Source: CAIKOD01 sp035505975 (GTDB lineage: Archaea; Halobacteriota; Methanomicrobia; Methanomicrobiales; Methanospirillaceae). From it: 64,000 nt of DNA. The notes under the pieces were generated by a model. That model was given only the letters and a program-made list of their open reading frames with translations. It was not told where the DNA came from and ran no database searches. Positions 36,345 to 44,948 of the stretch are shown piece by piece. The position numbers and the translations under genes are program-made. The DNA lies in contig DATJQJ010000012.1 of NCBI GenBank assembly GCA_035505975.1, forward strand, positions 33,075 through 97,074, written 5' to 3'. Numbering within the stretch: the stretch's first letter is position 1; every line of letters starts with the position of its first letter.

Positions 36345-36800
36345 GTGTACTATATCCTCGATGCTTCGGTTTTTTTCTCTTCGTTTCCGGTAGGGCCCGG
36401 GTCCTACACGACACCCTCGGTCGAAGGGGAACTGGCAGACCTGGCTTCGAAATGCCGTTTCGACCTCCTCGCCGACCAGGCAATGCATGTCAGGGCCCCT
36501 GATCCCCGGGCGGTCGACGACATACGGGAAGCTTCCCGCCGGAGCGGAGATCTTCCCGTGCTGTCCGGGACCGATATCGATCTCCTCGCACTGGCAACAG
36601 AACTCGGCGGGACGATAGTAACCGACGATTATGCAATTCAAAACGTCGCAATACACCTGGGAATAGCGGTATTACCAATACACCAGCGTCCGGCTGAGAA
36701 GAGAACATGGAAATACCGGTGTCCGGGTTGCGGCCGGTATTATAAAGACGTGGGCGAATGCCCGGTCTGCGGTGCGAACATTAAAAGAAAGCGGAAATGA
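36345..36800 (+). CDS. nob1: rRNA maturation endonuclease Nob1
   Basis: 151 residues: a PIN nuclease domain (ILDASVFF with Asp6, later GTDIDLLALA and IVTDDYAIQNVA supplying acidic residues) followed by a C-terminal zinc ribbon, CPGCGRYYKDVGECPVCG. This is archaeal Nob1, which cleaves at the 3' end of 16S rRNA. The start is GTG 36345 with GGAG at 36331-36334. It is placed behind prs and the small basic ORF. Confidence 0.92.
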   Translation: MYYILDASVFFSSFPVGPGSYTTPSVEGELADLASKCRFDLLADQAMHVRAPDPRAVDDIREASRRSGDLPVLSGTDIDLLALATELGGTIVTDDYAIQNVAIHLGIAVLPIHQRPAEKRTWKYRCPGCGRYYKDVGECPVCGANIKRKRK

Positions 36801-36825
36801 GGCTTTTTCTGGCATTCTTTTTTTT

Positions 36826-37092
36826 CATTGCATTTTCATTTGCAGATATTCATATCTGATGACTTTGAATGAACCTGGTATAATCTGGCGCTCCATGGGC
36901 TCCGTCCGCCGCTGTGGCGACCCCGGTTGCGGATAGAGACTATACAGGGCCTCAATAAATTCTCAATTCGGTTTAACCCCGTCCACTGGCAATCTTTATA
37001 GGGTAGGGAAAAAGGGGGGCGAAACCCACTCCTGTCAACGTGACGATTAAGTATGAGAGGGAATAACAACAGAGTAGAAAATAACAAATTTC
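36826..37092 (+). repeat. Dispersed intergenic repeat, copy 2
   Basis: Shares with copy 3 a 5' block CATTTTCATTTGCA, then CCGCCGCTGTGGCGACC (stem CGCC/GGCG), GGATAGAGACTATACAGG, TCTCAATTCGGT, GTCCACTGGC, a hairpin GGGCGAAACCC followed by ACTCCTGTC, and a 3' block near AACAACAGAGTAGAAAATAA. About 265 nt, no coding potential, between nob1 and gfcR. Confidence 0.8.
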
Positions 37093-37271
37093 CAGGTAAT
37101 TCTGCAGGACCTCCAGTTGCACTAATCGGGAGGGGAAGTCCTGCCGATACTGCCTATGTTTTTCCCGGTTTCCGAACCGGTCCGTCCTTCGTGAATAATG
37201 CATAGTTCACCCCTTTCGCAGGCCTTTTCAGACGATATATCTTTAAATACGATACCCATGAAGATATTTTC

Positions 37272-37886
37272 ATGTCTTCCCTCGATGAGCTGATCAGAAG
37301 AGCAAAGGAACTCCTTTCCGAAGGCCACAGTCCGGGCCAGATCGCCGATGAACTGTCGCTCTCGATGGAGACCGTAACATGGCTTCTCACTCAGGCCAAA
37401 GGAGCGGCAATACCGAAAGATGTCCATATCGACTGGACGAGCGTGAGCGGACAGGCATCGCTCCTCAGGGAAATGGCTTCCATGCTCCTTACAAGGTACC
37501 AGTCGTCTGGACTTGCATCGGGATGCGATTGTGATGAAGAACTCCCGGGCGTGATCGTAGGCATTGCAATCTCCGGGATACCTCTTGCGACCCTGATGGC
37601 GTCCTCGGTTGATGTGAACCTCGCGATCTATTACCCTACAAAACAGAGTTCAAGTGAAAAACCCGTCGGTTCCATCAGCGCCAATTTCGCCCAGGTGACC
37701 GGGGAACACTGCATTATTGTCGACGACGTCATCACGTCGGGTAAGACGATGAAGGAAGTGGTAAAATACATGAGGAGCCACGGTGCTACGCCAACTGCTA
37801 TTCTTGTTATCTTCGATAAGCGCGGTGTGACCGATGTCGATGGCGTCCCGGTTTTCAGCCTCTTCAGGATCTCCCGTATTGACTGA
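37272..37886 (+). CDS. gfcR: GfcR-type transcription regulator (orotate phosphoribosyltransferase-like)
   Basis: 204 residues: an N-terminal helix-turn-helix (about 1-45, GHSPGQIADELSLSMETVTW) fused to a phosphoribosyltransferase fold with the PRPP loop CIIVDDVITSGKT. In haloarchaea such proteins activate sugar-metabolism genes, sensing phosphorylated intermediates. The fusion shows it is not the biosynthetic PyrE. A TATA-like ATATCTTTAAATAC lies about 35 nt upstream. Its targets are not evident from neighbours. Confidence 0.87.
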   Translation: MSSLDELIRRAKELLSEGHSPGQIADELSLSMETVTWLLTQAKGAAIPKDVHIDWTSVSGQASLLREMASMLLTRYQSSGLASGCDCDEELPGVIVGIAISGIPLATLMASSVDVNLAIYYPTKQSSSEKPVGSISANFAQVTGEHCIIVDDVITSGKTMKEVVKYMRSHGATPTAILVIFDKRGVTDVDGVPVFSLFRISRID

Positions 37887-37967
37887 TCGGGAGGTCTGAT
37901 CCGCCGCCATATAGAATTACTTATATAGAAGTTCAATTCCACCTTTTACCACATTGGAGGATTCACA

Positions 37968-39563
37968 ATGCTAGCCGGACAACCCATAATTATTCTGAAA
38001 GAGAATGTAGAGCGGAACCGTGGCCAGGAGGCCCAGCGCTCCAATATCATCGCTGCAAAAGCCATTGCCGGCGCCGTACGGACCACCCTGGGCCCCAGGG
38101 GCATGGACAAGATGCTGGTAAGCAATACCGGGGATGTCGTCATTACGAACGATGGCGCAACAATCCTCTCGGAGATCTCGGTCCAGCACCCGGGTGCAAA
38201 GATGGTGATCGAGGTCGCGCAGGCGCAGGACGACGAAGTCGGCGACGGGACGACCACAGCGGTAGTCCTTGTCGGTGCCCTGATGGAGCAGGCCGAGCTG
38301 ATGCTTGCCAAGAAGATCCATCCGACGGTAATCGCACAGGGTTACCGGCTCGGCATGGAAAAGGCCCTCGAGATCGTAAAGGAACTCTCGATCAAGATGG
38401 ACGCCTACGACCGTGCAACGCTCTTAAAAATTGCCGACACTTCGATTACGGGGAAGTCTATCGAGTCGGTTAAAGACAAACTCGACGGCATCATCGTCGA
38501 CGCGGTCATGGCGATTGCCGAAAAATCGGGCGGGAAGATCATAGCCGACGAAGATAACGTCATCATCAAGAAGCAGAAAGGTGCGACCATGGACGACGCC
38601 GAATTGATCCGCGGCATCGTCATCGACAAGACCAGGGTTGACGAAGGGATGCCTAAGAGCGTAAAGAAGGCAAAGGTCGCCCTCGTGGCAAGCCCCCTCG
38701 AGATCAAGAAGACCCAGGTCAAGGCCAAGATAAAAATTACCAGCAGCGAACAGATTGAGGCGTTTGACCAGCAGGAAAAGGAGACCCTTCACAAGCTGGC
38801 CGACAGTATCGTTAATGCCGGCGCCAATGTCCTCCTCTGCCAGAAGGGGATCGCCGACCCGGTCCAGTTCTACCTTGCAAAGGCCGGCATCCTCGCCGTC
38901 GAAGACGTACCTGAAAACGATATGAAGCACGCGGCCAGGGCACTCGGGGCAACCGTGGTGAACAAGGCAGAAGACGTTACATCTTCGGTACTTGGCAGCG
39001 CCGATCTCGTAGAAGAGTCGGATGAGATCGATATCATCAAAATTTCGGGCTGCAAGAACCCGAAGACCATCACCATCCTTCTCAGGGGGAGCACGGACTA
39101 CCTCCTCGAGGAACTAGAACGTGCGGTAAACGACGGCACCCGTGTCGTTGAAGATGCCATGGAAGATGCGAGTTTCGTTGTCGGCGGCGGGGCTGTCGAG
39201 ACAGAACTCTCCATGAAGATCCGCGATTATGCAGCATCCGTCGGTGGCAGGGTCCAGCTCGCCATCGAGGCCTATGCTGCTTCATTCGAAGTGATCCCCC
39301 TGACACTTGCCGAGAACTCCGGATTCAACCAGATCGACAAGCTGGTCGACCTCAAGAATGCCCACTCGAAGGGCAGCAAGAATGCAGGCCTGAATGTCTA
39401 CAACGGGAAGGTTATCGATATGCTCAAGGAAGGCGTCATCGAGCCGACCCGTTCCAAACGCCAGTCAATCCAGAGCTCGGCAGAATCCGCGATCATGCTC
39501 ATCCGTGTCGACGACATGATGATCACCCAGAACAAGCCGGGAATGCCAGCAGGAATGGGCTAG
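37968..39563 (+). CDS. thsA: Thermosome subunit (group II chaperonin)
   Basis: 531 residues with LGPRGMDKMLV, the ATP-site GDGTTTAVVLVG and the C-terminal VVGGGAVETELS, all diagnostic for the archaeal Hsp60. The C-terminus is a brief MPAGMG instead of long GGM repeats. GGAGG precedes the ATG and a strong TATA (CTTATATAGAAG) lies at 37920-37931, fitting a highly expressed, possibly heat-responsive gene. It folds proteins in the cytosol alongside the DnaK system encoded at 61 kb. Confidence 0.96.
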   Translation: MLAGQPIIILKENVERNRGQEAQRSNIIAAKAIAGAVRTTLGPRGMDKMLVSNTGDVVITNDGATILSEISVQHPGAKMVIEVAQAQDDEVGDGTTTAVVLVGALMEQAELMLAKKIHPTVIAQGYRLGMEKALEIVKELSIKMDAYDRATLLKIADTSITGKSIESVKDKLDGIIVDAVMAIAEKSGGKIIADEDNVIIKKQKGATMDDAELIRGIVIDKTRVDEGMPKSVKKAKVALVASPLEIKKTQVKAKIKITSSEQIEAFDQQEKETLHKLADSIVNAGANVLLCQKGIADPVQFYLAKAGILAVEDVPENDMKHAARALGATVVNKAEDVTSSVLGSADLVEESDEIDIIKISGCKNPKTITILLRGSTDYLLEELERAVNDGTRVVEDAMEDASFVVGGGAVETELSMKIRDYAASVGGRVQLAIEAYAASFEVIPLTLAENSGFNQIDKLVDLKNAHSKGSKNAGLNVYNGKVIDMLKEGVIEPTRSKRQSIQSSAESAIMLIRVDDMMITQNKPGMPAGMG

Positions 39564-39707
39564 GCTTATTTTCCCTATTTCAAAAATATCCACTATTTTA
39601 CCGGTCTCACCGGATTTTCAGGAGTCGTTTTTATCGCCGGTTTCTTACCGGTTACAACACCGATCCGATATCCTTATACGAATTCCAGTCAAATTATCAC
39701 AGTCCGT

Positions 39708-39792
39708 GCCGAGGTAGTCTAGTCCGGAAAGGCGGTAGCCTCGAAAGCTACTGGTGCTTTGCGCCTCGGGAGTTCAAATCTCCCCCTCGGCG
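39708..39792 (+). tRNA. tRNA-Ser (anticodon CGA)
   Basis: The acceptor stem GCCGAGG pairs with CCTCGGC, then discriminator G. The anticodon stem GTAGC/GCTAC holds the loop CTCGAAA, giving anticodon CGA. A long variable arm (TGGTGCTTTGCGCC) and the T-arm GGGAG-TTCAAAT-CTCCC complete a class II Ser tRNA of 85 nt with no intron and no encoded CCA. A TATA-like CCTTATAC lies about 32 nt upstream. Confidence 0.96.
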
Positions 39793-40370
39793 CTGCTTTT
39801 ATCTTCAAATTCCAGGCTCTTTTACGTTACATTGTATCGCCCTGTGATTTTTACCTGCATTTGGAGAACGCCTCGCTATTCAAGGAAAAGATCATAAACC
39901 TGACGGATTTATTGACGGTGACAACCCGGTAAAATTGGGGGAGGAAACATATCGGATTTGACTCGTTTGGAGTAGTACCATCGGCTGATAAAGGCTAATG
40001 AGGTCCTGCTGCTCCTCCGCACAGGGATATAATGAGCAACGTTAATCCGGGGTCGGATATCAGACAAGGGAGGGTCGGTTCCGTTGTAAGCAGAAAAGGT
40101 GAAATGGACAAGTGGGCTTTTGTATTTACGGGGGGGTAAATCACAGAAAAAGACCCCTTGTCCTGCATACACTGTATATGTTAAACATATTTAACATTTT
40201 GTAAACTAAACTTGATACGCTCTCTATTTTTCATTCATTCGGGAATGGTTGAGATGACCTACCCGGCTTTCGTTGCCAGGCGATTGTAGTGGGGTTACAT
40301 CTCGAATTACTCATGCGGAATAGGACATTTTTCCCAAAAAAAACGCTCTGTTGAGATCCTATATTTTCAA
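39793..40370. other. Gene-free region after tRNA-Ser
   Basis: About 580 bases with no supported gene; two minus-strand open frames here (39909-40172, and 40231-40500 running into repeat copy 3) look like chance. A perfect 15-bp palindrome, ATATGTTAAACATAT (40176-40190), sits in an AT-rich patch. The T-rich stretch after the tRNA may end its transcript. The region may be decayed sequence. Confidence 0.4.
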
Positions 40371-40625
40371 TAGCATTTTCATTTGCACATGGTTCTGTTG
40401 ACCTGTAATTGAAGACAACCCGACGCCCCCGATGCTCTGCCCCGCCGCGTTGGCGACCCCGGTTGGGATAGTGACTGCACTGGAACCGATTAATTCTCAA
40501 TTCAGATCGACCCTGTCCACTGACGATCCTGCTGGGGCAGGGACATGGAAGGGGTGAAGCCCCCTCCTGTCGGAGTGACTACTAATGATAAATGAGGATG
40601 TCAACAAAGCCGAAAAATAAACAAA
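40371..40625 (+). repeat. Dispersed intergenic repeat, copy 3
   Basis: Begins CATTTTCATTTGCACATGG and carries CCGCCGCGTTGGCGACC (CGCC/GGCG stem), GGGATAGTGACTGCAC, TAATTCTCAATTCAG, GTCCACTGACGATCCTGCTG and the hairpin GGGGTGAAGCCCC followed by CTCCTGTC, ending near ACAAAGCCGAAAAATAAACA. It is closest to copy 2 in the outer blocks and shares ATCCTGCTGGG with copy 4. No ORF in the sense direction. Confidence 0.8.
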
Positions 40626-40690
40626 TCGATGGTAACTCACACTAAAATTAAACATAATTCTTAAATAGGTTGTAATAGTTTCTGTTAACC

Positions 40691-40753
40691 GGGGTGGGTC
40701 TGTGGTATAGTAACTACGTGCCGGAGCCCCCCGTATATCCGGCTTCCCACTCC
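40691..40753 (+). ncRNA. Candidate structured RNA (three-way junction) upstream of the Fe-S protein gene
   Basis: GGGGTGGG (40691-40698) pairs with CCCACTCC (40746-40753), 8 bp with one G-U. Inside, GTGGT (40702-40706) pairs with ACTAC (40713-40717) and TGCCGGA-type bases (40719-40725) pair with TCCGGC(A/T) (40738-40744). The result is a compact three-way junction with a C-rich loop (GCCCCCC). It lies about 105 nt before a TTG-started gene. It could be a leader RNA, a small RNA or a decayed tRNA: the D-arm-like GTGGTATAGT is present but no T-loop is. Confidence 0.4.
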
Positions 40754-40858
40754 CAGGATATGTTATAAACGGCGGAAATAACGATGAAAGCCGATCCCCG
40801 ATAGAAATCGATCAGCACCCTATTAACAAATTACATCGTGAGATCATAGGGAGATACC

Positions 40859-41659
40859 TTGGATTTAGAGACTTTTTACAGAGATGAAGGGATCGACGTT
40901 TTCGCCGAGGTCAGTATATCCGATCTTCCCGGACCCGACCGGGAATCTGTTTCACATTTTTTTCCGGCGGCGGGATCCGTGATCGTATTCGGGCGTGAAG
41001 TCCCGGAACCGGTCTACCTGATGCCCCCCAGAAAGAAGACCAAGGCAATGCTTCGGATAGCCGAAGATCTTGATAAGTCTGCTTCCCGATTTGCCGATCT
41101 TCTCAATGCAGAGCACATCCCGGCCATTCCGGTCCCCCTCTATCTCCCGGTCAGGATCGGGGACGGACGGGTCCAGGGTATGGTCCGGCTGAAACACATT
41201 GCTGTAGCAGGAAAACTCGGGACCCCGGGTATAAATTCAGTACTCCTTAACCCGAGATTCGGCCCGAGGCTGCTCCTTGCAGGGGTCGTGACTGGCAGGC
41301 AGATCCACCCTGACGTACACGTTAACGGAGAGAAATCCGGTGCACCTGATGTAAAAAACGTTCAATGCACAGGTTGCCGGCGCTGTATCAACGTGTGTCC
41401 GGGAGGGGCAGTCCAGGCCGATGGTGTCGACGCATTCCGGTGCCGGACTGTCGGGGCATGGGTCCCACCGCCACTCGTCCCGGCGGTAAAATTTTTACTC
41501 GGACGGACTCTGCTGCTGAAGACCATGGCACCCCTGGCCCCCTGGATCGCCCGGGCTGCAACGATCCGGTGCAGCCTCTGCGTGACCGAATGCCCGAAAT
41601 TTTCTGCCTCCGGACAACATGACAAATCCCCGGATACAGTACCGGTGAAACAAGAGTAA
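40859..41659 (+). CDS. Epoxyqueuosine reductase-like iron-sulfur protein
   Basis: 266 residues. The N-terminal region resembles the QueG/reductive-dehalogenase fold core (KHIAVAGKLGTPGINSVLLNP then RFGPRLLLAGVVTG). It is followed by a two-cluster ferredoxin-like part, with CTGCRRCINVCPGG and a second set CSLCVTECP separated by about 50 residues. It is an electron-transfer or reductase protein; the substrate is unknown and queuosine is not implied. Start is TTG 40859 with AGGGAG 5 nt upstream. Preceded by a structured leader candidate. Confidence 0.75.
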   Translation: MDLETFYRDEGIDVFAEVSISDLPGPDRESVSHFFPAAGSVIVFGREVPEPVYLMPPRKKTKAMLRIAEDLDKSASRFADLLNAEHIPAIPVPLYLPVRIGDGRVQGMVRLKHIAVAGKLGTPGINSVLLNPRFGPRLLLAGVVTGRQIHPDVHVNGEKSGAPDVKNVQCTGCRRCINVCPGGAVQADGVDAFRCRTVGAWVPPPLVPAVKFLLGRTLLLKTMAPLAPWIARAATIRCSLCVTECPKFSASGQHDKSPDTVPVKQE

Positions 41660-41754
41660 GGTAACCCCGGAATGCTTTCTTCTGCCATATCCCGGAGATG
41701 CATTTGTGAATAAAATCACCTATAATACCCAGTATTCTCAAAGATTGATGAACA

Positions 41755-43830
41755 ATGGACCTGAGGACAAAGACACTGGTTATCTTCGGGATTGGCATTA
41801 TAATAATCCTCACCGGATTTATTGTCTATTCATTGGTTATCCTCCAGCAGAGCTATGAAAATATCGAGATTAAAGAAGTGCGCGGAGATCTCGGGCAAGT
41901 CGGGTCAACCATCGGGTACGATCTTTCAGATCTGGATTCGACCCTGAGAGACTGGGCACAATGGGACGACACGTATTACTTTGTCGAAAACAATAATTCT
42001 GCTTATATTGATGACAATTTGAATAAAGATACCTTTGAAACCCTGGGCCTGAATTTTATCGTCCTTTTTAACACGTCGGGCGGAATCGTTTTTGCAGGGG
42101 ATTACAATAAAACCACCGGCCAACTTGAACCCGTATCGCCAGAATTGATGGACAATATCGTCAGGGATCTCCCTCTTTTCAGGTTCCAGTCTCCAGAGAC
42201 AAGTTCTTCAGTAAAAGGGCTGATTTTTGCCGCAAATCAGCCGGTGCTGGTAGCGGTACAGCCGGTGCTGAAGGGTGACGGTGAAGGACCGGCGGCAGGG
42301 ATCATGGTGATGGGACGCAACATTGACAACACCCAGCTGGAAAGGATCTCACAAATCACCGGGACTTCTGTCGCCATCATCGATCCGGTGACGATGCAGC
42401 AGGATCCGATGTTACACCCGGTAAAAGAGCAGCTCGATGCGGGAAATCCTGACGTAATCGAGCCGGTAAGCCCCGATAGGATCATAGGTTATATTTCGGG
42501 GGCGGAACTGAACGTTACGCCGGAAAATTACTATATCGAGGTCTCGGAACCACGGATTATCTACCAGAGCGGGATATCCACGGTCTTATCGTTTCTTTTC
42601 ATTGTGATCGTTGCGGTGATCGCTTTCGGGGCACTCGGCCTGTTCCTGATCGATCGGATGGTCCTTTCGCGGGTTAGTACCATTACCAATGATGTCGGGG
42701 CGATCGGGTCCGGTGAGGGCAGCAACAGGATCAGGGAGGTATCGGGAGACGATGAACTCACACAGTTATCTGTTGAGATCAACAGGATGCTGGAACAATT
42801 GTTGTGGGCCCGGTTACGATACAAGAGTATTGTAGAAGGACTGAATGAATTCATATGCAGGTTTGGAGGAGACGGCACGATCACCTTCATGAACCCTGCA
42901 TTCGAAAATTTTAATGAGCACATCATAAAATGCGATACTCAATTGTCGATTTTTGATATTTTCTGCCCGGTGATGTCAAAGGAAGATTTTAATGCCATGA
43001 TAAAATCGCTGACATTCGAATCCCCTGTCATTTCGGGTGAACACAAACAAAGGCTCGATGGAGAAGAACATTTCATTACCTGGTCAATTTCCGGAATTTT
43101 CGATAGGAATGGCAGACTCCAGGAATACCAGTTGCTCGGACGTGATATCACCGGAGCAAAACAGACTGAGGTTGCCCTCGAGCAGGTAACTAAAAAACTC
43201 GCTTTATTGAACTATATCACGTTCAACAGCATTAAAAACGCCATATTCACGCTAAGAGGATACCTGTCCCTTGGAAAAATTCACACAACCGACAACACGT
43301 TAAGGCAGTATCTGGAGAGCGCCGAGGAATCTGTCGGGAGGATTGAAGAATCCTTAAAATTTGCAAAGCAGTACCAGGACCTGGGGATGAAAACACCCCA
43401 ATGGCAGAATGTTTACCAATCGTTTATTCTTGGTATATCACACCTGGATTTCTCGTCTATCCACCGGAACATCAAGCTTGACAATATTGAGATCTATGCA
43501 GACCCTCTTCTCGAACGGGTGTTTTTCACGCTCGCCAGCAATGTCCTGAACCATGCGGTGACCGGCAACGAGATTACTCTCAGTTATAAGGTTGAGGATG
43601 ACGGACTGCACCTGTTCTTTCAGGATAACGGCGTAGGCATACCCGGTGAAAACAAGGAAAAAATTTTTGAACGCGGGTACGGACACCAGCAGGGGATGGA
43701 ATTGTTCCTGGTCAGGGAAATCCTTGGGATTACCTCAATCACCATTCGCGAGATCGGTAAACCCGGGTCAGGGGCCTGTTTCGAGATCCTCGTTCCAAAA
43801 TTAGCCTATCGGTTCCCAGATAAACAATAG
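41755..43830 (+). CDS. CHASE4-HAMP-PAS sensor kinase lacking the phospho-acceptor His
   Basis: 691 residues. Two membrane helices (about 10-32 and 275-298) bracket an extracytoplasmic CHASE4 sensor with the hallmark WAQWDDTYYFV. HAMP (about 300-355), one PAS (about 360-470), a dimerisation helix pair and an ATPase domain follow. The dimerisation helix reads NYITFNSIKNA, which aligns residue for residue with SSITRHDILNK of the 16.7-kb kinase; the His is replaced by Asn491 and the next Asp by Ser. The ATPase domain keeps an N-box Asn (ASNVLNHAV) and DNGVGIP. It may bind ATP but cannot use the normal His, so it is perhaps a pseudokinase or partner subunit. Confidence 0.88.
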   Translation: MDLRTKTLVIFGIGIIIILTGFIVYSLVILQQSYENIEIKEVRGDLGQVGSTIGYDLSDLDSTLRDWAQWDDTYYFVENNNSAYIDDNLNKDTFETLGLNFIVLFNTSGGIVFAGDYNKTTGQLEPVSPELMDNIVRDLPLFRFQSPETSSSVKGLIFAANQPVLVAVQPVLKGDGEGPAAGIMVMGRNIDNTQLERISQITGTSVAIIDPVTMQQDPMLHPVKEQLDAGNPDVIEPVSPDRIIGYISGAELNVTPENYYIEVSEPRIIYQSGISTVLSFLFIVIVAVIAFGALGLFLIDRMVLSRVSTITNDVGAIGSGEGSNRIREVSGDDELTQLSVEINRMLEQLLWARLRYKSIVEGLNEFICRFGGDGTITFMNPAFENFNEHIIKCDTQLSIFDIFCPVMSKEDFNAMIKSLTFESPVISGEHKQRLDGEEHFITWSISGIFDRNGRLQEYQLLGRDITGAKQTEVALEQVTKKLALLNYITFNSIKNAIFTLRGYLSLGKIHTTDNTLRQYLESAEESVGRIEESLKFAKQYQDLGMKTPQWQNVYQSFILGISHLDFSSIHRNIKLDNIEIYADPLLERVFFTLASNVLNHAVTGNEITLSYKVEDDGLHLFFQDNGVGIPGENKEKIFERGYGHQQGMELFLVREILGITSITIREIGKPGSGACFEILVPKLAYRFPDKQ

Positions 43831-44094
43831 ACCCTCTCTCTTAACCCTCCTCCCGGATCCACCCTGCCCTGCCGTTACACCGGTTCGGCCCGATCCACGG
43901 GATGGGTGTTGATAAGCTTTATCGTCTTATTCGGAATCGTTATTGGATCCTATCTTTGTCCAGTAGGTCCCTGGACATTGGATCAGCTCCTGCCAGTCGA
44001 TACGATCCACGTTTATGAATTGTAACGACAGACCCGGACCCCTGTCCCCGGAAAGACCTCTTCTTGGCCGATAACTTAAAGAAATTTCCTCGAT

Positions 44095-44853
44095 TTATTC
44101 CCGGAACATCGAAAGAATTTTTTGAGAGTGTTTCTCTGATACAATAAAGAGACCGTAAACAGTAAGGATGACGCCGATCGCGGTTGTCCCTGCGAGGGAA
44201 GCCTGTGACTGCGCACTGACCTCGATCGTGCCGATAGCGAGCAGGGCACTGAAATCGGTAAGGGCGTGCAATCCGATGGACGGCCAGATGCTCCCTGTCC
44301 TGATCCTGAGTGCGGCAAACGTTACGCCGATCCCGAACGCTGCAATGGTATCTGCAGCAGCGAAAGACGGGTCCCAAAGACCTGCTGAAATATTGAGCAG
44401 GTGAGGGGCAGCAAAAAGGAATGACGACACCAGAACTGCACGATAGACCCCGACTGGAAAGAGACCGGTGAGCATCAGACCCCTGAAATATGTTTCCTCG
44501 CAAAATCCGATAAGAAGTGCAAACAAAGCAAACCCGACAACGGAAAGGGGGGCAGTTACGGTAATACCCTCGGAAAACGAGAGCAATGCAACGATTAGCG
44601 GCAGGACGAGGAGGGGCAGATGCCGGGCTTTTATAATGTTTGCATAACCTGCTTCCCTGAACCATCCCAGCCTGTAAAGCAGGAGGATTCCGATTGCTGC
44701 AAGAACACTGTCTGCAGCGGCTATCTGGAAGATAATAGAGACCTTATAGGCGAACTGGAGTGCCCCGGCAATGGCACCCCCGATAATAAAAATCCCGAGA
44801 AGGATTAAGGCAAATACATAAGGATTCCGGATCCTGGCTATGGTTTCTGGCAA
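44095..44853 (-). CDS. CPBP-family intramembrane metalloprotease
   Basis: 252 residues, about eight membrane helices. The CPBP (Abi) motif 1 is CEETYFRG (EExxxR) and motif 2 is AAPHLLN with a His; a further His lies in SIGLHALTDF. These are the glutamate and histidines of the Rce1-like active site. In bacteria the family serves prenyl-protein processing or bacteriocin self-immunity; the archaeal role is unknown. Start is TTG 44853 with GGCGGGA upstream. Divergent from the neighbouring lipoprotein gene. Confidence 0.88.
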   Translation of the reverse strand: MPETIARIRNPYVFALILLGIFIIGGAIAGALQFAYKVSIIFQIAAADSVLAAIGILLLYRLGWFREAGYANIIKARHLPLLVLPLIVALLSFSEGITVTAPLSVVGFALFALLIGFCEETYFRGLMLTGLFPVGVYRAVLVSSFLFAAPHLLNISAGLWDPSFAAADTIAAFGIGVTFAALRIRTGSIWPSIGLHALTDFSALLAIGTIEVSAQSQASLAGTTAIGVILTVYGLFIVSEKHSQKILSMFRE

Positions 44854-44948
44854 AGATATCCCGCCGGGTTATAGGTATCTCACCCCCGGGTCTATTAACA
44901 TGATCCGGTAAATAACCCTCATATAGAATCCGCAACGAAGATAATTAC

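Noticed and set aside
39909..40172. 87-codon minus-strand frame after tRNA-Ser
   Set aside because: No ribosome-binding site, no recognisable pattern; could be decayed sequence but not supportable as a gene.
40231..40500. 89-codon minus-strand frame
   Set aside because: Largely antisense to repeat copy 3, and equivalent frames are not kept in the other copies.
40691..40762. tRNA gene reading of the three-way junction
   Set aside because: There is no T-loop (TTCAAAT/TTCGAAT), no anticodon stem-loop of 7 nt, and the arm sizes do not fit.
43906..44025. 39-codon GTG-started frame after the CHASE4 kinase, in frame past its TAG stop, with a hydrophobic start (ISFIVLFGIVIGSYLCPVG)
   Set aside because: The in-frame TAG made me consider readthrough or pyrrolysine, but nothing supports it: the stretch between is Pro-rich spacer, and no ribosome-binding site is clear. 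Possible small membrane peptide, not claimed.
43940..44665. 241-codon minus-strand frame
   Set aside because: Overlaps the CPBP protease gene in another frame, and its residues (Arg/Cys/Ser-rich) are typical of an out-of-frame shadow.
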